A stretch of DNA of 6,630 nucleotides from CAYSBA01 sp964429075 [NCBI: uncultured bacterium]. Its GTDB lineage: Bacteria > CAYSBA01. Location of the stretch: the NCBI GenBank assembly GCA_964429075.1, contig CAYSBA010000071.1, positions 1 to 6,630 of the forward strand, written 5' to 3'. Both the position numbers and the translations under genes were made by a program. Each line of letters opens with the position of its first letter. Position 1 is the first letter of the stretch. The notes under the pieces were generated by a model. The model did not search any database and had not been told where the DNA came from. It saw only the letters and a list, made by a program, of their open reading frames with translations. Shown one piece after another: positions 1 to 5,288 of this stretch.

Positions 1-37
1 TTACTGAGAGACAATACAAAGATATTTGTTAATGCTG

Positions 38-67
38 TTGACATTTGGGTGGTATATATGATACATA
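38..67 (+). promoter_or_regulatory. Candidate sigma70-type promoter of the dcw operon
   Basis: A perfect TTGACA hexamer lies at 38-43. The matching -10 is unclear. TACATA at 62-67 sits at an 18-bp spacing and has a TG dinucleotide at 59-60 (extended -10 style), but it matches the consensus poorly. TATGAT at 57-62 matches TATAAT at five of six positions but leaves only a 13-bp spacer, which is too short. Either way transcription would start around 70-80, inside or next to the MraZ repeats. The hexamer is seen directly; promoter activity is inferred from its place ahead of mraZ. Confidence 0.4.
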
Positions 68-93
68 AAGTGGTATAAAGTGGAATTAAGTGG
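67..93 (+). promoter_or_regulatory. MraZ operator: three phased AAAGTGG direct repeats
   Basis: AAAGTGG occurs at 67-73 and 77-83 and TAAGTGG at 87-93, so the repeats recur exactly every 10 bp, one helical turn. Characterised MraZ operators have this form: TGGGN repeats with 5-nt spacers in Escherichia coli and AAAGTG(T/G) repeats in Mycoplasma. A degenerate fourth unit in the same phase, ATAGGGA at 97-103, overlaps the mraZ Shine-Dalgarno. A further TGGGTGG at 46-52 lies between the -35 and candidate -10 elements but is one base out of phase. Placement over the likely transcription start suggests autorepression by MraZ. The repeats are seen; the function is inferred from family knowledge. 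Confidence 0.8.
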
Positions 94-108
94 TTTATAG
101 GGAGCTCC

Positions 109-558
109 ATGTTTCACGGGCTATATATACATACGCTTGATAAAAAGGGCAGGGTTAGTGTACCTTCACAATTTAGAGAGATTATTAAATCGCAGGGTTC
201 TGAAAAACTTGTAATAACCAAACACCTCAGTTTTCCGTGTTTAATCTGTTATTCGTACAACGAATGGCGTCGATTAGAAGATAAACTGTCACAACTGTCT
301 ATTTTTGATCCATCATCATCTCGACTTATAAGGATGCTTGTTACAAGGGCAAAGGATGCCCCAATTGATGGCAATGGCCGCATACTTATCCCGCAGGATT
401 TAAGGGATGTTGCCGGAATTGATAGAGAGGTGGTCTGGGCAGGTATGAACAGGGTGATGGAGCTATGGAGTGTGGAAAACTGGCAAAAAGAGCAGCAGTC
501 TATAACAGAGGAGGATTTAACCCGGGTTGTTGAAATAATGAAAAGTATAGGAACATAA
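109..558 (+). CDS. mraZ: Transcriptional regulator MraZ
   Basis: This 149-residue protein is the usual MraZ size. It contains two SpoVT-AbrB-type DNA-binding half-domains, each with the family signature: DKKGRVSVP at residues 11-19 and DGNGRILIP at 87-95. Family members form ring-shaped oligomers and bind phased direct repeats ahead of their own gene. The AAAGTGG array just upstream fits this, so MraZ probably controls the operon that follows. In Escherichia coli it represses dcw transcription; in Mycoplasma it activates. Which applies here cannot be told, although boxes overlapping the promoter favour repression. The ATG at 109 is preceded by AGGGAG at 99-104, a rather tight 4-nt spacing, and its MFHG start matches the family N-terminus. 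rsmH follows after 2 nt. Identification is firm; the sign of regulation is inferred. Confidence 0.97.
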   Translation: MFHGLYIHTLDKKGRVSVPSQFREIIKSQGSEKLVITKHLSFPCLICYSYNEWRRLEDKLSQLSIFDPSSSRLIRMLVTRAKDAPIDGNGRILIPQDLRDVAGIDREVVWAGMNRVMELWSVENWQKEQQSITEEDLTRVVEIMKSIGT

Positions 559-560
559 GG

Positions 561-1514
561 GTGCAAAAGGGCATAGAAATATATCATACACCTGTCCTTA
601 AAGAGAGGGTTTTTGAGTTTTTAAAAAGAGATTGGGACACTGTCTTTCTTGACTGTACAGTTGGAGCAGGAGGGCATGCAGAGTTTATTTTGCAAAGGGC
701 ACCATGGATAAAGCTATATATCGGTATTGATAGAGACAAAGATATCCTAACTCTCTGTAAAAAAAGATTATCAAAGTTCAAAGACAGGGTACATCTTTAT
801 CATGGAAATTTTTCAAATTTTGACAACATACTACAACAGGAGTCACTGGATTCGGTAGGTTATATGCTGCTCGATCTTGGTATCTCTTCATATCAGATCG
901 ATGATCCTAAGCGAGGTTTTAGCTTTATGAAAGATGGCCCGCTTGATATGCGTATGGACAAGGGGCAAAAAAAGAGCCTTAAAGATTTTCTTACAGAATG
1001 GAATGAAAAAGAACTGGCCAGGATCCTGAACAGATATGGTGAAGTCAAAAACTCTTACCGCTATGCCAGGGCTATATTGCGAGACTTTCAGGAAAATAGG
1101 ATAAAAAAAACTGGCGATCTTGCAAAGAGCATCGAAGAGGTTATGCCACCATCAATGAGATATAGAAGTTACAACCTCCTCGCAAAAATCTTTCAGGCAC
1201 TCAGGATAGTAGTTAACAGAGAATTAGAAGAACTTAGTATTTTTTTAAAGAAATTTATAAACTGGTTGCGTGTAGGTGGACGGGTCTTTATTATTAGCTT
1301 TCACTCCTTGGAAGACAGGATGGTTAAACAGTGTTTCAGGTATCTTGAAAAGGATTGTATATGCCCTCCATCGATTCCCTACTGTAGATGTAATAAAAAA
1401 AGGCAGCTGATAAGACTCAATAAAAAGGTAATTAAACCTGATAAAAGTGAGATAGCGCACAATCCAAGGGCAAGGAGTGCAAAATTAAGAGCGGGGGAGA
1501 AGATAGATGGCTAA
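561..1514 (+). CDS. rsmH: 16S rRNA (cytosine1402-N4)-methyltransferase RsmH (MraW)
   Basis: RsmH is a SAM-dependent enzyme that N4-methylates C1402 of 16S rRNA in the ribosomal P site. The 317-residue product has normal family length. Motifs in order are YHTPVL (8-13), the SAM-binding loop DCTVGAGGH (31-39), GIDRD (55-59), HGNF (81-84), DLGISS (105-110), RGFSF (118-122), GPLDMRM (126-132), FQALRI (211-216), SFHSLEDR (246-253), a cysteine cluster C266-x-C268-PP...P-x-C275-x-C277, and NPRARSAKLR (301-310). The start is GTG; AGGA at 549-552 gives a good 8-nt spacing and the N-terminus then matches the family. The segment before FQALRI reads YNLLAK where most RsmH proteins have a form of HPATR, which is unusual. 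It begins 2 nt after mraZ and overlaps ftsL by 8 nt, so it is likely co-transcribed and coupled. Confidence 0.97.
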   Translation: MQKGIEIYHTPVLKERVFEFLKRDWDTVFLDCTVGAGGHAEFILQRAPWIKLYIGIDRDKDILTLCKKRLSKFKDRVHLYHGNFSNFDNILQQESLDSVGYMLLDLGISSYQIDDPKRGFSFMKDGPLDMRMDKGQKKSLKDFLTEWNEKELARILNRYGEVKNSYRYARAILRDFQENRIKKTGDLAKSIEEVMPPSMRYRSYNLLAKIFQALRIVVNRELEELSIFLKKFINWLRVGGRVFIISFHSLEDRMVKQCFRYLEKDCICPPSIPYCRCNKKRQLIRLNKKVIKPDKSEIAHNPRARSAKLRAGEKIDG

Positions 1515-1857
1515 TATGGCTATAACAACAAAGTCGGTTGCCTCAATAAAGAGCAGGCAGCAGGACCATTCTATATCACTGTTTGTCTTGAGGAAGGCAA
1601 AATTTCTTACCATCTTAGTTTTTTTATTTCTTGCACTCTTTCATGTTTGGATTTCTTTTAAGACCCTTTCTCTCGGGATGGCAATTACGGCAGAAAACAG
1701 GCACTGGGAACAGTTATTACAGGAGAACCAGAAACTACGTCTTGAGCTTTCTTCTCTTTCAGGTCCTGAAAGGATACATAATATTTCTTCAAAGCTTCTC
1801 AACATGAGATATCCTGAGAAGAGTCAGTTTGTCATCATAGGTGAGTCTGATGATTAA
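1507..1857 (+). CDS. ftsL: Cell division protein FtsL (bitopic, coiled coil)
   Basis: This is a small 116-residue protein between rsmH and ftsI, the standard place for ftsL. It has a short basic cytoplasmic tail (about 1-30), one hydrophobic segment at about 33-51 flanked by K30/K32 and K52, then a polar heptad-like stretch at about 62-86 consistent with a coiled coil. It ends with PERIHNISSKLLNMRYPEKS, which resembles the FtsL tail where a short helix leads to an 'LGM..P' turn. FtsL proteins diverge strongly, so the call rests on topology, size and synteny. In studied bacteria FtsL pairs with FtsB, binds FtsQ and activates FtsWI at the septum. GGAG at 1496-1499 lies 7 nt from the ATG at 1507; a second ATG at 1516 would give 113 residues. 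It overlaps rsmH and ftsI by 8 nt each. Confidence 0.88.
   Translation: MANMAITTKSVASIKSRQQDHSISLFVLRKAKFLTILVFLFLALFHVWISFKTLSLGMAITAENRHWEQLLQENQKLRLELSSLSGPERIHNISSKLLNMRYPEKSQFVIIGESDD
1839..1844 (+). promoter_or_regulatory. Ribosome binding site that sets the ftsI start at 1850
   Basis: AGGTGA inside the ftsL coding end matches the complement of the 16S rRNA tail and lies 5 nt before the ATG at 1850. An in-frame GTG at 1841 overlaps this element and has no purine-rich site of its own upstream. The ATG is therefore preferred over the 9-nt longer form. Confidence 0.6.
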
Positions 1858-3829
1858 CGAGTCAAAGGCACTCAGGTTAAGAATACTGTTTATTGCAAGT
1901 ATAGTTACACTTGCAGCTGTTGCTGTACTGATTAGGGCCTATCAACTTCAGATAATTGATAGAGGGAGACTTTACAGAGAAGCAATCTGGCAGTTCAAAA
2001 AGCAGATGAAACTTGCCCCAAAAAGGGGAATAATCTTCGATCGAAATCGCACGCCTCTTGCAATCAGTCTTGATGTTCATTCGATTTATGCAGATCCAAT
2101 TAAGGTAAAAGATAAACAAAAAACTGCAAAGATATTATCCAAACTAACCGGTGTATCCCAGAAGACAATCCTGAGACGGCTCAATAGCAAAAGAAGATTT
2201 GTCTGGATAAAGCGCAAGGTCAGTGAAGATGTTGCTAAGGCTGTTAGGGAGAAAAGGCTTGAAGGGATAGAAATGGTGAAGGAGAGCAAGAGGTTCTATC
2301 CAAATGGTGAACTTCTGGCTCAGGTGCTCGGATTTACAAACATCGATTCAGAAGGACTTGCAGGTATAGAATTAAAATACGATTATCTTTTATCTGGTTA
2401 TCAATATAAACTATCAGTGATGAGAGATGGAAGGGGGAGGAGGTATATCTTAGATGAAAATATTCTGCCAGACAGCTCAAGAGGTGCAAATCTTATCCTT
2501 ACAATAGACAGAAATATTCAGTATATTGTTGAAGAAGAGGTAAAAAAGATCTATCAAAAGTATACACCAAAAGGAATAATTGCTGTTGTAAGCAATCCAA
2601 AAAACGGGAAGATACTTGCACTTGCGAACTATCCCACCTTTGATCCCAATGAGTATCAAAATTACAACACCTCAACATTTAAAAACAGGGCTGTTACAGA
2701 TGTTTTTGAACCAGGCTCAACTATGAAGGTATTTTTGATGGCAGCTGCCCTCAACGAAGGTGTGGTTGACGAAGATGAGAAGATTGATTGCGAGGGTGGT
2801 GTTGTTAAGATAGATGGAGTAACGATTCACGATTCTCACCCCTTTGGTAAACTTTCAATAGATGAGATACTAATCCACTCAAGCAATATAGGTTCAGGCA
2901 AGATAGCAGCTCGACTTGGTAAAGAGGTTTACTATAGATATCTTAGAGAATTCGGATTCGGTCAGAAGACCGGTATTGAACTCCCTGCAGAATCAAGAGG
3001 GCTGTTGCGCCCTCCCAACAGGTGGTACAGGGTAGATCTATTTAATCATGCCTTTGGACAGGGCCTTTCTGTTACAGCCATTCAGTTGATTGCAGCATTG
3101 AATACTATCGCTAACAGAGGTGTCTATCTGGCACCCACAATTGTTGAAAGTGCTGAATTCCCTGGAGGCACTATGATGCCTGCACGTAATCAAAAGAAAA
3201 AGAGGGTAGTCAGTGAAGAGGTCGCTGTTAAGGTTACAAAGATGATGGAGGGTGTTGTCTCAAACATAGGAACCGGCAAGTATGCAAAGGTGAGGGGTTA
3301 CAGGGTTGCAGGAAAGACCGGTACAGCCCAGAAGCTTGACCCTGAGACCGGTAAATATTCAAAGAAACGCTGGACTTCTCTCTTTATGGGCTTTGTCCCT
3401 GCAGATCATCCTGTTTTAAGTGCAGTAATTGTTGTTGATGAGCCAGAAGGGGAGTATTACGGTGGTAAAGTTGCTGCCCCTGCCTTTGCAGCAATAATGG
3501 ACAGAATACTTAAGTATATAAATGTTGTTCCACTCGATAGTGTGGAAAAGGTAAAGGTTACAAGAAATGAAGAATCACAGATTATCAAAAGGGATCGCAG
3601 GATATTTCCTCTATACTTTAGTGGGTCAAAAAGTAATAAGACTACCAACAGAATACCAAATTTTGTGGGTCTTGGGTTAAAGGATGCATTAAGGGTCAGT
3701 CTTAGAATGGGTCTCAAGCTTGATGTATCAGGCAGTGGAGTATGTGTAAGTCAGTGGCCAAAGCCAGGGAGCAGGATCCCATCAGGTAGAAAGGTCAGGC
3801 TGGTATTGGAGGACTACTTTGATGATTGA
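1850..3829 (+). CDS. ftsI: Class B penicillin-binding protein FtsI (septal transpeptidase) with PASTA domain
   Basis: This septal D,D-transpeptidase cross-links peptidoglycan at the division site, probably with FtsW. Numbering from the ATG at 1850 (659 residues): a membrane anchor at about 12-28, then RAYQLQ; a PBP dimer/pedestal domain at about 45-215 with RGIIFDRN (59-66) and GLAGIE (169-174); and a transpeptidase domain at about 240-555. All three penicillin-binding motifs are present: S290-T-M-K293 with the acylated serine, S344-S-N346, and K489-T-G491. A single PASTA domain (about 602-656) starts at IPNFVGLGL and ends the protein, making it about 70 residues longer than Escherichia coli FtsI (588). 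PASTA tails are typical of SpoVD/PBP2x-type enzymes but also occur on FtsI outside Gram-positives. A GTG at 1841 would add three residues. Overlaps of 8 nt with ftsL and murE suggest coupled synthesis. Confidence 0.95.
   Translation: MINESKALRLRILFIASIVTLAAVAVLIRAYQLQIIDRGRLYREAIWQFKKQMKLAPKRGIIFDRNRTPLAISLDVHSIYADPIKVKDKQKTAKILSKLTGVSQKTILRRLNSKRRFVWIKRKVSEDVAKAVREKRLEGIEMVKESKRFYPNGELLAQVLGFTNIDSEGLAGIELKYDYLLSGYQYKLSVMRDGRGRRYILDENILPDSSRGANLILTIDRNIQYIVEEEVKKIYQKYTPKGIIAVVSNPKNGKILALANYPTFDPNEYQNYNTSTFKNRAVTDVFEPGSTMKVFLMAAALNEGVVDEDEKIDCEGGVVKIDGVTIHDSHPFGKLSIDEILIHSSNIGSGKIAARLGKEVYYRYLREFGFGQKTGIELPAESRGLLRPPNRWYRVDLFNHAFGQGLSVTAIQLIAALNTIANRGVYLAPTIVESAEFPGGTMMPARNQKKKRVVSEEVAVKVTKMMEGVVSNIGTGKYAKVRGYRVAGKTGTAQKLDPETGKYSKKRWTSLFMGFVPADHPVLSAVIVVDEPEGEYYGGKVAAPAFAAIMDRILKYINVVPLDSVEKVKVTRNEESQIIKRDRRIFPLYFSGSKSNKTTNRIPNFVGLGLKDALRVSLRMGLKLDVSGSGVCVSQWPKPGSRIPSGRKVRLVLEDYFDD
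3808..3812 (+). promoter_or_regulatory. Ribosome binding site for murE
   Basis: GGAGG, a strong Shine-Dalgarno core within the end of ftsI, lies 9 nt before the ATG at 3822 and 6 nt before an in-frame TTG at 3819. Spacing allows either codon; ATG is preferred as the commoner initiator and changes the product by one residue only. Confidence 0.6.
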
Positions 3830-5288
3830 AAAAAAGACAATAAAAGGTCTGCTTAACCTCCTTGGTGTATCAAGTGAAAAAGTGGTCTTTCATGAAAAAG
3901 AGATATTGGGTATATCTTCAAATACAAAGAGGATCAACAAGGACTGGGTATTCTTTGCTCTACCGGGGACAAACTCACATGGGATAGAGTTTGTAGAGGA
4001 GGCTGTTGACAGAGGTGCATCAATAATAATAACTGACACAAAAATAGATAGAAAACTGAATGTCCCCACAGTCTTGGTCCCATCTTCAAGGGAGGCACTC
4101 CGAAAGGCGGTATCATGGTTTTTTGATTATCCAGAGGAGCATCTTTCTGCAATTGGAGTTACGGGGACAAATGGGAAGACAACAACCACATATTTGATTG
4201 AATCCATCTTACACAGTGCCCGGAGGAGATCAATTTTAATAGGAACGATAGAGTATCGTATTAACAAAAAAAGAATAATGAATGGCCTGACAACTCCAGA
4301 GCCAGAAATACTCTTTGGTCTTATGAGAAAGGGTGCAGATGAGGGTGCTGAGTTTCTTATAATGGAGGTTTCATCACATTCCCTTCAACAGGACAGAACA
4401 GGTGATCTTTTGTTTGACATTGCAATCTTCACGAATCTTACTCAGGACCATCTGGATTACCATAAGGATATGGATGATTATCTTTTTGCAAAATTGAAGA
4501 TTGTTGAAAAACTCAAACCTGCCTCAACATTTTTAATCAATTTAGATGATAGATATGCTCCCCGTTTTATGGATAGATGTAACAAATTTGGCAAAAGATT
4601 TCTAACCTATGGAACACATCCCGATGCAGATATAAGATTTGCTGCAAAACAAAAAAAGAGTGGACTTGAGGTAAAAATAGATCTCTTTGATGAAACCTTA
4701 GTTGTAACTACTCCAATGCTCGGCTTTTTTAACGCATATAATGTGGTTTCAGCAGCACTATGCTGTCATCTACTCGGGATTGATAAAGAAAAAATAGTTG
4801 AAGGAATTGAATTATTACAGGGAGTGCCAGGCAGGATGGAGCGTATAAAAACTCCAAGAGATATCCTTGCAGTTGTCGATTATTCTCATACACCAGATTC
4901 ACTTGAAAAGGCACTGCTTGTACTAAGAAGTTATACTAAAAAGAGATTAATATGTGTATTTGGTTGTGGAGGTGATCGAGACAAAAAGAAAAGACCTATG
5001 ATGGGAAGGATTGCCTCAAAACTTGCTGATATTGTTGTGATTACATCTGATAATCCGAGGACTGAGGATCCAGATAGTATAATTGATGACATAAAAAGTG
5101 GTATAAGTGATTCAAAATATTACACAATTACAAACAGGAAAGAGGCAATAAAATTTGCTTGTGAGATCGCAGAAGAGGGAGATACTATTCTGGTAGCTGG
5201 CAAAGGTCATGAAGACTATCAAATAATTGGTAATAAAAAGGTCTTTTTTTCAGATCAAAAAGAGCTGTTAAGATGGCTAAAAAAATAG
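3822..5288 (+). CDS. murE: UDP-MurNAc-tripeptide synthetase MurE, meso-diaminopimelate type
   Basis: MurE is a cytoplasmic Mur ligase that uses ATP to add the third stem residue to UDP-MurNAc-L-Ala-D-Glu. The product has 488 residues, normal for the family. Visible motifs are the ATP P-loop GTNGKTT (115-121), TTPE (157-160), EVSSHSL (182-188), DHLDYH (209-214), K224 in FAKLKI at the place of the carbamylated lysine, GRMERI (337-342), DYSHTPDSL (353-361), DNPR (410-413) and GKGHE (460-464). DNPR is the signature of enzymes that choose meso-diaminopimelate over lysine, so an mDAP wall is predicted. The N-terminal UDP-binding motif, commonly DSR, reads N34-T-K36 here; the paralogue MurF next door keeps DSR. 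The gene overlaps ftsI by 8 nt and murF by 16 nt. A run of seven A lies directly before its TAG stop. Confidence 0.97.
   Translation: MIEKKTIKGLLNLLGVSSEKVVFHEKEILGISSNTKRINKDWVFFALPGTNSHGIEFVEEAVDRGASIIITDTKIDRKLNVPTVLVPSSREALRKAVSWFFDYPEEHLSAIGVTGTNGKTTTTYLIESILHSARRRSILIGTIEYRINKKRIMNGLTTPEPEILFGLMRKGADEGAEFLIMEVSSHSLQQDRTGDLLFDIAIFTNLTQDHLDYHKDMDDYLFAKLKIVEKLKPASTFLINLDDRYAPRFMDRCNKFGKRFLTYGTHPDADIRFAAKQKKSGLEVKIDLFDETLVVTTPMLGFFNAYNVVSAALCCHLLGIDKEKIVEGIELLQGVPGRMERIKTPRDILAVVDYSHTPDSLEKALLVLRSYTKKRLICVFGCGGDRDKKKRPMMGRIASKLADIVVITSDNPRTEDPDSIIDDIKSGISDSKYYTITNRKEAIKFACEIAEEGDTILVAGKGHEDYQIIGNKKVFFSDQKELLRWLKK

Noticed and set aside
1-78. Frame 1 is open from the window edge to a TAA at 76-78, as if an upstream gene ended here.
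   Set aside because: Only 25 codons, no recognisable protein motif, and it would run through the -35 element and the MraZ boxes. More likely intergenic DNA that happens to be open.
101-108. Perfect palindrome GGAGCTCC directly before the mraZ ATG.
   Set aside because: With no loop bases it cannot fold into a hairpin to hide the ribosome site, and an 8-nt palindrome is short enough to arise by chance.
249-587. A 112-codon minus-strand open frame across mraZ and the rsmH start.
   Set aside because: It lies antisense to a clearly recognised gene, has no supporting ribosome site or family resemblance, and is explained as a shadow of mraZ.
1103-1110. Run of eight A in rsmH as a frameshift site.
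   Set aside because: A slip would leave the conserved RsmH frame in mid-gene, and the downstream motifs are all in the original frame. It serves as a caution about reading meaning into A-runs in this DNA.
5242-5250. T-run near the end of murE as a terminator.
   Set aside because: It lies within the coding sequence, has no GC-rich hairpin before it, and murF follows with an overlap, so termination here would make no sense.
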